Below, piece after piece: positions 36,868 through 46,172 of a stretch of 64,000 nucleotides of DNA (position 1 is the first letter of the stretch; each line of letters begins with the position of its first letter). The stretch is from the NCBI GenBank assembly GCA_015062655.1, contig SUUG01000005.1, positions 1-64,000 of the forward strand. The letters are read 5' to 3'. A model generated the notes under the pieces. That model saw only the letters and a program-made list of their open reading frames with translations. It made no database searches and had not been told where the DNA came from. A program made the translations under genes and the position numbers. Source of the stretch: Coriobacteriaceae bacterium (lineage in GTDB: Bacteria > Actinomycetota > Coriobacteriia > Coriobacteriales > Coriobacteriaceae).

Positions 36868-37680
36868 ATGTTCGATCAAAACACCCTCCAGGCTCTGCTC
36901 TGGGCCGCGCTCGGCTGCGGCTTCACCTGGCTCATGACCACGGCCGGCGCCGCGGTGGTCTTCTTCTTCCGCTCCGACCGAAAGCTCACGCACCATATCT
37001 TCCTCGGGTTCGCGGCGGGCGTCATGATCGCGGCGAGCATGTGGTCGCTCCTGAACCCCGCCATCGAGCAGGCGTCCGAGATGGGGCAGGTCGCATGGGT
37101 CCCCGCCGCCGGGGGGTTCCTCCTCGGCGTGGGCTTTTTGATCATCCTCGACTCGCTGCTGCCGCACCTGCACGCCGAGGCTGATGAGGCCGAGGGCATC
37201 CAGACCTCTTGGAAGCGCACGACGCTGCTCGTCTCGGCGGTGACGCTGCACAATATCCCTGAGGGCATGAGCGTCGGCCTGCTGTTCGCGATGGCCGCGC
37301 AGGCGACGGGCGCCGAGGGGAGCGCGTACCTCGGCATGGCCTTCGCGCTGGCGATCGGCATCGGCCTGCAGAACTTCCCCGAGGGCGCCGCGGTGTCTTT
37401 GCCCCTCGCCCGCGAGGGCCTCTCCCGGCGGCGCGCGTTCGTGATGGGCAGCCTCTCCGGCATCGTCGAGCCGATCTTCGGCATCGCCGTGGTGCTGGTC
37501 TCCGGTTGGATCCAGCCGTTCATGCCGTGGCTGCTCTCGTTCGCCGCCGGCGCGATGATCTACGTGGTGGTGGAGGAGCTCATTCCCGAGGCGCACCTGG
37601 GTGAGCACAGCAACGTGGGAACCTTGGGCGTGATCACGGGCTTTGTGATCATGATGGTGCTCGACGTGGCGCTGGGGTAG
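36868..37680 (+). CDS. ZIP family metal transporter
   Basis: A 270-residue eight-helix transporter. Helix 4 carries HNIPEGMSVGLLFAMA and helix 5 LQNFPEGAAVSLPLA, the metal-coordinating motifs of ZIP/ZupT proteins. The loop between helices 3 and 4 includes HLHAEADEAE. Zinc or other divalent-metal uptake is expected, with specificity not determinable here. AAAGG precedes the ATG. Confidence 0.93.
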   Translation: MFDQNTLQALLWAALGCGFTWLMTTAGAAVVFFFRSDRKLTHHIFLGFAAGVMIAASMWSLLNPAIEQASEMGQVAWVPAAGGFLLGVGFLIILDSLLPHLHAEADEAEGIQTSWKRTTLLVSAVTLHNIPEGMSVGLLFAMAAQATGAEGSAYLGMAFALAIGIGLQNFPEGAAVSLPLAREGLSRRRAFVMGSLSGIVEPIFGIAVVLVSGWIQPFMPWLLSFAAGAMIYVVVEELIPEAHLGEHSNVGTLGVITGFVIMMVLDVALG

Positions 37681-37974
37681 GGGGCGGCGAGCGCGGCGGC
37701 GGTACCTGCCCCCGCCCGGTTGCGGCGTGTCCCGACGGCGGCTGCGGGCCGCATCCGGTCGACGTTTCGCCCGGCGGCGGCTGCGGCGAGCTTTCACCCC
37801 CGTTTGGCTGCGGTTTCACCCTTGTTCGCCCGCCCGCGCCCGCCCGCCCTCTCTCGTCGTCTCGGCCGTCGTTTCACCGTCTCGCCCGCGCCCGTCGGCA
37901 ACGGCCTGCTCGACCGCAGCCTTCCTCCCCGCCGCGCCACCTCACCGTCTCGTCTGTTTGATGCTTGGAGCCGT
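37681..37974. other. Low-complexity GC-rich intergenic region
   Basis: About 294 bases of C/G-rich sequence whose translations are Arg/Pro/Ala-rich in every frame. No gene, hairpin terminator or clear promoter was identified. The ORF-track start of the HAD gene at 37720 falls in this stretch and is judged wrong. Confidence 0.5.
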
Positions 37975-38823
37975 ATGATCAAGCTGTTCGCAACCGATCT
38001 CGATGGCACGCTGCTGAACCTGTTCCACCAGGCCGACGGCACGATCCGCCGTGCGCTGCGCACGGTGACGGACGCGGGCGCCCATGTGGCGATCGCAACG
38101 GGGCGCACCATGCGCGCCCCGAACGAGTTCGGGCTCACCGGCGCGCCGCTCGAGGCCGTGTGCGCGAACGGCTCGATCGTGCTCGGCCGCGACGGCTCGG
38201 TGCTTCGGCACAGCCCGGTCGACCCGGCGTTTCTCGAGGAGCTCACCGGCTCGTTTCCGGGCGTCTGCTTTGAGTGCGTGGGCCTTCAGGGCGTGTTCGT
38301 GACCGGGTCTGAGGAGGATCGGGCGCGGGGCTTCAAACGCGACGGGGTGCTTCGGCGCGTCTTGATGGCGGGGATGCGGGCGCGGGCGACGAAGGCCGCC
38401 GCGGGCTTTCGCTACCGGCAGTCTGTTGCCGAGGTGCTCGCACAGGACATCTGCAAGGTGAACGCGCGCGTTCCCGACCCCGCGCTTGAGCGGGAGCTTC
38501 ATGCGTTTTTGGACGAGCGGTCCGAGGCGGTGGTGAACACGCCGTTCGATCCCGTGATGTTCGAGATCACGGACGCGCGGGTGAGCAAGGGCGAGGCTGT
38601 GGCGTGGCTCGCCGGCCACCTGGGATTCACCGAGGACGAGGTGGCCGTGTACGGAGACGGGGGCAACGACATCGCGATGCTTTCCCGGTTCGAGCACGCC
38701 TTCGCGACCTCCAACGCCAGCGACGCGGCGAAGCGCGCGGCGGGGACCGTCATCGGACATTGCGCCTGGCACGCGGTGCCGCGGCACATGGTCGCGACGG
38801 CCCGACGCGAACGGGCGCAGTAG
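37975..38823 (+). CDS. HAD superfamily (Cof-type) phosphatase
   Basis: A 282-residue Cof/IIB HAD hydrolase from the ATG at 37975: motif I FATDLDGTLL with the nucleophile Asp, motif II VAIATGRT, motif III Lys in VSKGEAVAWL and motif IV VYGDGGNDIAML. The C2 cap lies in between. Such enzymes dephosphorylate sugar phosphates or cofactors such as FMN or PLP. The substrate cannot be fixed from sequence. Confidence 0.92.
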   Translation: MIKLFATDLDGTLLNLFHQADGTIRRALRTVTDAGAHVAIATGRTMRAPNEFGLTGAPLEAVCANGSIVLGRDGSVLRHSPVDPAFLEELTGSFPGVCFECVGLQGVFVTGSEEDRARGFKRDGVLRRVLMAGMRARATKAAAGFRYRQSVAEVLAQDICKVNARVPDPALERELHAFLDERSEAVVNTPFDPVMFEITDARVSKGEAVAWLAGHLGFTEDEVAVYGDGGNDIAMLSRFEHAFATSNASDAAKRAAGTVIGHCAWHAVPRHMVATARRERAQ

Positions 38824-38863
38824 CCGCACGCCGGCCCTGATGCCGGCCCTGGCCGGCCCTGGT

Positions 38864-39263
38864 GCCGAGCGTTCGTAACTCGGCATTCCGCCAGCCGAAA
38901 ACCGGCAATTTCGAACGCTCGGTACAGTGCGTGGCCGACGCCGAGCTCCCGAAATCCGGCGGCTGGCCCGAGCGTTCGAAATACGGCATCCTATCCGTTG
39001 AAAACAGCGTATTGCGAACGCTCGGCAAGGGGGCAGGCGACGTCGAGCGCTCAGCACGGAGCGTGGACGACGTTGAGCGCTCGGTACAGGGGGCAGCTGG
39101 GCCGGGCGCCCGTAATTCGGCACCCGCCTCGAGCGTTCGAAATGTGGCATGTTCGAGTGCGGAAACAGCGTATTGCGAACGCTCGGCAGCATGAACACAC
39201 GCTGAGCGTTCGAAATACGGCATTTTCAGCCGAAAAAACATCGAATTACGAACGCTCAGCATC
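38864..39263. repeat. Array of about five palindromic GCCGAGCGTTCG repeat units
   Basis: Units near 38864-38925, 38966-39026, 39044-39088, 39130-39187 and 39201-39263 each start with (G)CCGAGCGTTCGAAATACGGCA-like sequence and end with its inverted counterpart TATTGCGAACGCTCGGC, with a GAAAACA-like centre. The third is degenerate. They fill the whole gap between the HAD gene and the TetR gene. Same family as 28.7 kb. Confidence 0.8.
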
Positions 39264-39369
39264 CCCCGGCAGCCCGCGCCCGCGCCAAACATGAAGCTCC
39301 TTTGATGATGCACAGATTGTGCAATAATGCGCATGCAGTGTAATTGAACAACGTCATCGGAAGGGGCCT

Positions 39370-40059
39370 ATGCCGCAGACCGACCTCAAGTGCGACCGCC
39401 GATCGCTCCGCTCGCAGCGGGCGCTCACGGACGCCTTCGCCGCCCAGCTCGCCGACGGCGAGGATCCCGCCCGCATCACCGTGGGCGACCTCACGGACCG
39501 TGCCGGCCTCACGCGCCGCACGTTCTACTCGCATTACCGTGACATCCCCGACTTCGTCAGAGCCGTCGAGGACGCGCTCATCGCCGACATCCGCGAGCTG
39601 CTCATCGGCCTCTCCGGCGCCACGCTCCCCGAGGTCTACGACAGCATCCGCGACCTCGATCCGGCGCCCGGCTCGGTCGAGCTGCTCCGCTACTTCGTCG
39701 ACAACCGCGACCTTGTCTCGGGGCTCATGGGCCCCTCCGGCGATCCGGCCTTCATCAAGCGCATCGTCGACATGGTGCGCGACGCCGTCTCGGAGCGCAT
39801 GCAGACCGGCATCTTCCCGGTGGCCCTCGGCCCCTTCTTCGACTACTACGTCTCCTACGTCGTCTCCGCGGAGACCGGCGTGGTGCAGCGCTGGCTCGAG
39901 AACGGCCTGGTGGAGAGCCCTGAGACGATGGCGCGCATCATGACCGTCATCGCCTTCGTGCGCCCGGGCGACCTCTACGGCATGCCGATCGACATCAACG
40001 TGCCGGCCTACGGGATGAAGCTCATGAGCATGAACATCGATGCGAACGAGGGGAACTGA
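39370..40059 (+). CDS. TetR-family transcriptional regulator (DhaS-like)
   Basis: A 229-residue regulator: helix-turn-helix region ITVGDLTDRAGLTRRTFYSHY, then an all-helical ligand domain. The pattern RRSLRSQRALTDAFAAQL at the start resembles the DhaS/TetR_C_8 group. It starts behind AAGGGGCC and ends 3 bases before the giant activase gene, so the two are very likely one transcription unit. Confidence 0.88.
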   Translation: MPQTDLKCDRRSLRSQRALTDAFAAQLADGEDPARITVGDLTDRAGLTRRTFYSHYRDIPDFVRAVEDALIADIRELLIGLSGATLPEVYDSIRDLDPAPGSVELLRYFVDNRDLVSGLMGPSGDPAFIKRIVDMVRDAVSERMQTGIFPVALGPFFDYYVSYVVSAETGVVQRWLENGLVESPETMARIMTVIAFVRPGDLYGMPIDINVPAYGMKLMSMNIDANEGN

Positions 40060-40062
40060 CCC

Positions 40063-43000
40063 ATGAACGAGATCACGCTTGATACCATGGACGCCGCGGG
40101 CTGCTCCTGCGGCTGCGGCGGGCACGAGGACTCCACCGCCTGCGGCTGCGGCCACGACGCCCCCACCTGCGGCCACGACGCCCCCACCTGCAACCACGAC
40201 GCCCCGGCCGCCCTCGACAACGCCCCCGATGAGCCCATCGCGGACACGGCCACCGAGCCCGCGCTGTGGTTCCCCGAGCGCGCGACGGGCCGCCTGCACC
40301 TCGGCATCGACGTGGGTTCCACCACGGTGAAGCTCGCCGTGCTGAACGACGCTCACGAGATCGTCTACGCCAAGTACCAGCGCCACCACACCGACGTGCG
40401 CGCCTGCGCCCGCGACCTGTTCGTCGGCGCCCTCGACTACCTGCCTGCACGTGAGATGACCTGCGCCATCACGGGCTCGGGCGGCATGCTGCTCTCCCAG
40501 TGGCTCTCGCTCGAGTTCGTGCAGGAGGTCATCGCGAGCAAGCGCGCCGTGGAGACGATGATCCCCGAGACCGACGTCGCCATCGAGCTCGGCGGCGAGG
40601 ACGCCAAGATCATCTACTTCGACACCGGCATCGAGCAGCGCATGAACGGCACCTGCGCCGGCGGCACGGGCGCCTTCATCGACCAGATGGCCGCGCTTTT
40701 GCACACCGACGCAACGGGCCTGAACGAGCTCGCGGCCCGCGCCACGAACATCTACCCGATCGCGAGCCGCTGCGGCGTCTTCGCCAAGACCGACGTGCAG
40801 CCCCTGCTGAACGAGGGCGCCCGCCCCGAGGACGTGGCCGCGAGCATCTTCCAGGCCGTCGTCACGCAGACCATCTCGGGCCTCGCCTGCGGCCGCCCCA
40901 TCCGCGGGCACGTGGCCTTCCTGGGCGGCCCGCTCCAGTACCTCTCCGAGCTCCGCCACCGCTTCAACCTCACCCTCGAGCTCGACGAGGAGCACCGCAT
41001 CGTGCCCGACAACGCCCACCTCTTCGTGGCGTCCGGCGCGGCGATGGCGCACGAGTCCGAGAAGCTCACCACCTTCGAGGCGCTCATCGACGCCATCGAC
41101 GAGCTCGGCGACATCCAGGGCTCCGAGGTCGCGCGCCTGGAGCCGCTTTTCAAGACCGAGGAGGACCACGCCGCCTTCAAGCACCGCCACGACGCGGAGG
41201 TGGTGCCCCGCGAGGACCCGGCGACCTATGCGGACGGCCGCGTCTTCATCGGCATCGACGCCGGCTCCACCACGATGAAGGCCGCGATGGTGGGGGAGGG
41301 CGGCCAGCTGCTCCACACCTGGTACGGCAACAACAACGGCGATATCCTCGGCACGGCCAAGACGATCATGGCCGACTTCTACGCCCACATGCCCGCGGGT
41401 GCCAAGATCGGGCACGTGACCACCACCGGTTACGGCGAGGCCCTGCTCATCGAGGCCCTCAAGGCCGACTCCGGCGAGATCGAGACCGTCGCCCACCTGC
41501 GCGGGTCCAAGGCCTTCCTACCGGGTGTCGAGTTCATCCTCGACATCGGCGGCCAAGACATGAAGTGCCTGCGCGTCCGCGACGGCGTGATCGAGCACAT
41601 CATGCTGAACGAGGCTTGCTCCTCGGGCTGCGGCAGCTTCATCGAGAGCTTCGCCGTCTCCATGGACATGGACGTGCGCGCCTTCGCCGAGGCCGCGATC
41701 GGCGCCACGGCCCCGGTCGACCTCGGCAGCCGCTGCACGGTCTTCATGAACTCCCGCGTGAAGCAGGCGCAGAAGGAGGGCGCGACCGTGGGCGACATCG
41801 CCGCGGGGCTCTCCTACTCTGTCATCAAGAACGCGCTGTTCAAGGTTATCAAGCTGCGCGATCCAAAAGAGATCGGCACCAAGGTGATCGTCCAGGGCGG
41901 CACCTTCATGTCCGACGCCACGCTGCGCACCTTCGAGCTCCTGACCGGCGTTGACGCCGTGCGCCCGGACATCGCCGGCTGCATGGGCGCCTACGGGGCC
42001 GCGCTGCTCGCCCGCGACCGCGCCGGCGCCGACGGCCTCTCCTCCGTGCTGTCGGCGGCGGAGATCGCGCACCTCACCGTGCGCCAGCGCCATGCGCGCT
42101 GCGGCCTGTGCTCCAACAACTGCCAGCTCACGATCAACGACTTCGGGGCCGGCCGCCGCTTCATCACCGGCAACCGATGCGAGAAGGGCGCGGGCGGCCG
42201 CCGCCGCAAGAGCCAGGCGCCGAACCTCTTCGCGCAGAAGAACGAGCTGATCTTCGACCGTCCCGTGCTCTCGGAGGACGAGGCGATCCGCGGCACCGTG
42301 GGCATCCCGCGCGCCCTCAATATGTACGAGAACTACCCGTTCTGGCACACGTTCTTCACGCGCCTGGGCTTCCGCGTGGTGCTCTCGGACAACTCGAGCA
42401 AGAAGGTGTACGAGTCGGGCATCGAGTCCATGCCGAGCGAGTCGGTCTGCTACCCGGCGAAGCTCTCGCACGGCCACATCATGAACCTGATCGCCAAGGA
42501 CCCCGACTTCATCTTCATGCCCTGCGTGCGCTGGGAGCGCAAGGAGGACCCCACGGCGGGCAACTGCTACAACTGCCCGATCGTGATGAGCTACCCCACG
42601 GCGCTCGGCCTGAACATCGAACAGATCGTCCAGGGCGATGTCGAGTTCCTCTACCCCTTCGTGCCCTACCACGACAAGACCGAGCTCAAGCACCGCCTCT
42701 ACGAGGTGCTGGTGGAGGACCGCGCCCGCGACGCCGCCGACGGCCGCGGCCGCATGACGGGCCCCAAGCTCACGCGCTCCGAGATCAACGCGGCCGTGAA
42801 CGCCGCCTTCGAGGAGGACGCGGCCTTCCATGAGCGGATCCAGACCATGGGCGAGCAGACCATGCGCTGGATCGAGGAGCACGGCGGCCACGGCATCGTG
42901 CTCGCCGGCCGCCCCTACCACAACGACCCCGAGATCAACCACGCCCTGCCGGAGCTCATCAGCTCGTTCGGCTTCGCGGTGCTCACCGAGGACTCGGTGG

Positions 43001-44838
43001 CGCATCTCGTGAAGCCCGAGCGGCCCATCCGCGTGGTCGACCAGTGGATGTACCACTCGCGCCTCTATGCGGCCGCGCGCTTCGTGACCATGCGCGACGA
43101 CCTCGACCTGATCCAGATGAACTCCTTCGGCTGCGGGCTCGACGCCCTCACCACCGACCAGGTGCAGGAGATCCTCGAGGCCTCGGGCAAGATCTACACG
43201 GTGCTGAAGATCGACGAGGTCTCGAACCTCGGCGCGGCCCGCATCCGCATCCGCTCGCTCATGGCGGCGCTGAAGGACCAGGCGGCCGAGCGCCGCGCCG
43301 AGGCGGCCGAGCAGGGCGCGGCGTTCACGCAGGGGGAGGGCGCGCCGGTGGCGCCGTCGTCCGACGAGCCCGTGTTCGCGACGCGCAAATACGCGCTCGC
43401 GGCGCAGCGCAAGAGCAAGAGCGCGGCCTGGGAGAAGGTCCCCTTCACCGAGGAGATGAAGGAGGCGGGCTACACCATCCTCTGCCCGCAGATGGCGCCG
43501 ATCCACTTCGACCTGATCAAGGAGGTGTTCCGCGCCTCCGGCTACAACCTGGAGCTCCTGCCCTCCACCGACCGCGGGGCCGTCGAGGCGGGCCTGCGCT
43601 ATGTGAACAACGACATCTGCTACCCGTCGATCCTCGTGACCGGCCAGATCATGGAGGCCATCGAGAGCGGCCGCTACGACCTCACCAAGACGGCGGTGGT
43701 GATCTCGCAGACCGGCGGCGGCTGCCGCGCCACCAACTACATCGCGCTCATCCGCAAGGCCCTGCGCGACGCCGGCCACCCCGAGATCCCGGTGATCTCG
43801 CTGTCGGCGGTCAAGCTCGATGAGCAGAACCCCGGCTTCAAGCTGACGGTCCCCATGCTCAAGGCCGCCGTGTACTGCGTGCTCTTCGGCGACGTCATGA
43901 TGCAGATGCTCTACCGCTGCCGCCCCTACGAGGCCGAGCCGGGTGCCGCCGAGGCCCTGTTCGAGCGCTACATGGCCCGCGGCCGCGAGCTCGCGCCGCA
44001 CTTCACGCGCCGTAGCTTCACGAAGCTCGCCCGCGAGGCGATCCGCGCCTTCGACACGATGCCGCTCGTGGGCGAGGGCACGAAACCGCGCGTGGGCGTG
44101 GTCGGCGAGATCCTCGTCAAGTTCCACCCCACGGCCAACAACCACGTGGTCGATGTCATCGAGAGCGAGGGTTGCGAGGCCGTCGTGCCGGGGCTTCTGG
44201 ACTTCTTCCTGTACTCCATGAGCAACGCGAGCCTGCAAAAGGACGAGCTCGGCAGCTCGGCGGTGCAGCGCGGCGCGATGGGCGGCGTGGTGGGGCTCAT
44301 CGACTGGATGCGCAAGCCCGTCGACGAGCTCCTGGAGCGCAGCGTGCGCTTCGAGCGCCCCGAGCCGATCTCTGCCATGGCCGAGAAGGCGTCGAAGGTG
44401 CTGTCCTTGTGCAACAACATGGGCGAGGGCTGGCTGCTCACGGCCGAGATGCTCGACCTGATCGACCACGGGGCGCCGAACATCATCTGCACGCAGCCCT
44501 TCGCCTGCCTGCCCAACCACGTGGTGGGCAAGGCCGTGATCAAGCAGCTGCGGCGCATGAACCCCGAGAGCAACATCGTGGCCGTGGACTACGACCCCGG
44601 CGCGTCCGAGGCCAACCAGCTGAACCGCATCAAGCTGATGATCTCGGTGGCGAAGGAGAACATGCGGGCCGGTCGCGGGTTCAAGATGGAGAGCGCCAAG
44701 CCGCTCGCCCGCGACGAGGTGAGCGCACGGTTCCGTCCGGGGCACGGCGGCGGCTCGAGCTGCGGCGGCGGATGCGGCGCCTTCGGCGAGGACGCCGTGG
44801 ATCAGGTGGTCGAGCGCCTCGGTCGCGGCGTGCGGTAA
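40063..44838 (+). CDS. Acyl-CoA dehydratase activase-related protein (double BcrA/BadF domain plus DUF2229)
   Basis: A 1591-residue protein. Residues 1-65 are a Cys/His-rich extension with repeats CGHDAPT, CGHDAPT and CNHDAP. Two BadF/BadG/BcrA/BcrD ATPase domains follow: LGIDVGSTTVKLAVL...GGTGAFIDQMA near 85-350 and FIGIDAGSTTMKAAMV...ACSSGCGSFIES near 395-660. The remainder contains a DUF2229-type region (GIPRALNMYENYPFWHTFF, SVCYPAK) and a third 2-hydroxyacyl-CoA-dehydratase-like region, ending with GGGSSCGGGCG. Relatives activate 2-hydroxyacyl-CoA dehydratases using ATP and an [4Fe-4S] cluster; the role of these giant fused forms is unproven. Confidence 0.88.
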   Translation: MNEITLDTMDAAGCSCGCGGHEDSTACGCGHDAPTCGHDAPTCNHDAPAALDNAPDEPIADTATEPALWFPERATGRLHLGIDVGSTTVKLAVLNDAHEIVYAKYQRHHTDVRACARDLFVGALDYLPAREMTCAITGSGGMLLSQWLSLEFVQEVIASKRAVETMIPETDVAIELGGEDAKIIYFDTGIEQRMNGTCAGGTGAFIDQMAALLHTDATGLNELAARATNIYPIASRCGVFAKTDVQPLLNEGARPEDVAASIFQAVVTQTISGLACGRPIRGHVAFLGGPLQYLSELRHRFNLTLELDEEHRIVPDNAHLFVASGAAMAHESEKLTTFEALIDAIDELGDIQGSEVARLEPLFKTEEDHAAFKHRHDAEVVPREDPATYADGRVFIGIDAGSTTMKAAMVGEGGQLLHTWYGNNNGDILGTAKTIMADFYAHMPAGAKIGHVTTTGYGEALLIEALKADSGEIETVAHLRGSKAFLPGVEFILDIGGQDMKCLRVRDGVIEHIMLNEACSSGCGSFIESFAVSMDMDVRAFAEAAIGATAPVDLGSRCTVFMNSRVKQAQKEGATVGDIAAGLSYSVIKNALFKVIKLRDPKEIGTKVIVQGGTFMSDATLRTFELLTGVDAVRPDIAGCMGAYGAALLARDRAGADGLSSVLSAAEIAHLTVRQRHARCGLCSNNCQLTINDFGAGRRFITGNRCEKGAGGRRRKSQAPNLFAQKNELIFDRPVLSEDEAIRGTVGIPRALNMYENYPFWHTFFTRLGFRVVLSDNSSKKVYESGIESMPSESVCYPAKLSHGHIMNLIAKDPDFIFMPCVRWERKEDPTAGNCYNCPIVMSYPTALGLNIEQIVQGDVEFLYPFVPYHDKTELKHRLYEVLVEDRARDAADGRGRMTGPKLTRSEINAAVNAAFEEDAAFHERIQTMGEQTMRWIEEHGGHGIVLAGRPYHNDPEINHALPELISSFGFAVLTEDSVAHLVKPERPIRVVDQWMYHSRLYAAARFVTMRDDLDLIQMNSFGCGLDALTTDQVQEILEASGKIYTVLKIDEVSNLGAARIRIRSLMAALKDQAAERRAEAAEQGAAFTQGEGAPVAPSSDEPVFATRKYALAAQRKSKSAAWEKVPFTEEMKEAGYTILCPQMAPIHFDLIKEVFRASGYNLELLPSTDRGAVEAGLRYVNNDICYPSILVTGQIMEAIESGRYDLTKTAVVISQTGGGCRATNYIALIRKALRDAGHPEIPVISLSAVKLDEQNPGFKLTVPMLKAAVYCVLFGDVMMQMLYRCRPYEAEPGAAEALFERYMARGRELAPHFTRRSFTKLAREAIRAFDTMPLVGEGTKPRVGVVGEILVKFHPTANNHVVDVIESEGCEAVVPGLLDFFLYSMSNASLQKDELGSSAVQRGAMGGVVGLIDWMRKPVDELLERSVRFERPEPISAMAEKASKVLSLCNNMGEGWLLTAEMLDLIDHGAPNIICTQPFACLPNHVVGKAVIKQLRRMNPESNIVAVDYDPGASEANQLNRIKLMISVAKENMRAGRGFKMESAKPLARDEVSARFRPGHGGGSSCGGGCGAFGEDAVDQVVERLGRGVR

Positions 44839-44925
44839 GCGCGGCCGCGGGGTGGGCGGCGCGGTGAGTGCCGTGCTCTGCGCCGTGTCGTACTGCACCC
44901 CGCGACGGCCTGATGTGGTCCCAAG

Positions 44926-45110
44926 TGCGAAAAACCTCCGCTTTGCGCTGCGGTGAACGGCGCAAGCGGAGGTTTTTCGCGTTTCTGAGCCCCTGTTTCG
45001 GGACGGCCCGATAAGCCCCCAGGTCAGAAGCGTCATATTTCTTGAGCTTAGGATCCGGCCGCTCCCAACCTCAAAAAACATGACGTTTTCTGCTCCCAAG
45101 TTCGATATTT
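44926..45110. repeat. Palindromic repeat element, copy 1
   Basis: First hairpin: GCGAAAAACCTCCGCTTTGCG paired with CGCAAGCGGAGGTTTTTCGC, also usable as a terminator for the activase gene. Second palindrome: CGTCATATTTCTTGAGCTTAG facing CTCCCAACCTCAAAAAACATG then ACG. A related arrangement occurs at 56.55-56.69 kb. Confidence 0.7.
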
Positions 45111-45120
45111 CGACGCGAGG

Positions 45121-45290
45121 CCAGACGGTCGCTGCCGGGGGGGGGATTTCGCAATCGGGGTCGGACGGCCGTTGCCAACAGCGGAGGAATTCCGCGATCG
45201 AGGCCAGACGGCCGTTGCCAACAGCGGAGGATTCCCGCGATCGGGGCCGGACGGCTGCTGCCGGCAGCGGAGGATCTCCGCGATCGGGAC
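45121..45290. repeat. Four tandem copies of a ~43-base unit
   Basis: Units follow the pattern CCGGACGGCCGTTGCCAACA then GCGGAGGATTCCCGCGATCG, with GGG at the end. The first copy is degenerate and contains a nine-G run at 45137-45145. The repeat is noncoding in all frames by my reading. Confidence 0.75.
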
Positions 45291-45443
45291 CTCACAGTAC
45301 CCGCACCCTCGAAAAACACCCGCGCTTTGCGATGCCTCACACGCGCTCTGTGCCACCTCACCCGCGTCCGCCGACACGCCGCCCCGTCTCACAGGTTCCG
45401 CTCAGATGGAGGCCGTATACTTGCGCCAGCGCAATCGAGACGG

Positions 45444-46172
45444 ATGAAAGGCGAGGTGAGGGCCGTGCGCGTGCTGATCGTCGAGGACGCCCGACGCCTT
45501 GCGGACGCCATGGCCGAGGTCCTTCACGCGAACGGGTTCACTTCGGATATCGCCATGACCGCCCGCGACGCCGCCGACGCCCTCGCGCTGTGCGCCTACG
45601 ACGCGATCCTCCTTGACATCATGCTCCCCGGCCAAGATGGTCTCAGTTTCCTGACAGACCTGCGCGCTTCGCGGGATGCGACCCCGGTCATCCTCATCAC
45701 CGCCCGCGCCGCCGTCGAGGACCGGGTGCGCGGCCTCAACCTTGGTGCCGACGACTACCTGCCTAAACCCTTCCACGCTGAGGAGATGATCGCGCGTGTC
45801 CGGGCGGTGGTCCGCCGTCCTCGCACGATGGATGCTCCGGACGGCATCCGCGCACTCGGGATCGTCTTGAATCCGCTGACGCGCGAGCTCGCGCTCGAGA
45901 CGTCCGACCCCGCCGCCGGCACCCCGTCGCCGGTGACGCTGACCGCGCGTGAGTCCCAGCTCATGGAGGAGTTCATGCGCGCGCCGGGCCTCACTTTGAA
46001 AAAGGAGACCCTCGTATCTCGTATCTGGGGGCCGTTTGCCGAGGATGCCTTCAACCGGCTCGAGGTGCTGGTCCGGTCCACGCGCGCGAAACTCGCCGAT
46101 CTGAAGCTCGACGTCTCGATCGAGACGGTTCGCGGCATCGGCTACGGACTCAGAAGAGGAGGCCGGTCATGA
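45444..46172 (+). CDS. OmpR-family response regulator
   Basis: A 242-residue regulator: receiver VLIVEDARRLADAMAEV, phosphoacceptor Asp in AILLDIMLPGQDG, KPF motif in LPKPFHAEEM, and a winged helix with FNRLEVLVRSTRAKL and RGIGYGLR. The ATG at 45444 is used, but the GTG at 45465 behind GAGGTGAGG is an equally good start and gives the usual VRVLIVED beginning. It overlaps the histidine kinase gene by 4 bases. Confidence 0.92.
   Translation: MKGEVRAVRVLIVEDARRLADAMAEVLHANGFTSDIAMTARDAADALALCAYDAILLDIMLPGQDGLSFLTDLRASRDATPVILITARAAVEDRVRGLNLGADDYLPKPFHAEEMIARVRAVVRRPRTMDAPDGIRALGIVLNPLTRELALETSDPAAGTPSPVTLTARESQLMEEFMRAPGLTLKKETLVSRIWGPFAEDAFNRLEVLVRSTRAKLADLKLDVSIETVRGIGYGLRRGGRS

Larger units (their letters stand above)
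44839..45443. other. Repeat-filled intergenic region
   Basis: Contains the hairpin and palindromic repeats at 44.93-45.11 kb and the tandem repeat at 45.12-45.29 kb. No gene is supported; the ORFs here are translations of repeats. Confidence 0.6.

Noticed and set aside
38864-39263. GCCGAGCGTTCG palindromes as tRNA genes or an attachment site
   Set aside because: They have no cloverleaf, anticodon arm or CCA end, and no integrase is nearby. Repeated symmetrical units fit an intergenic repeat family.
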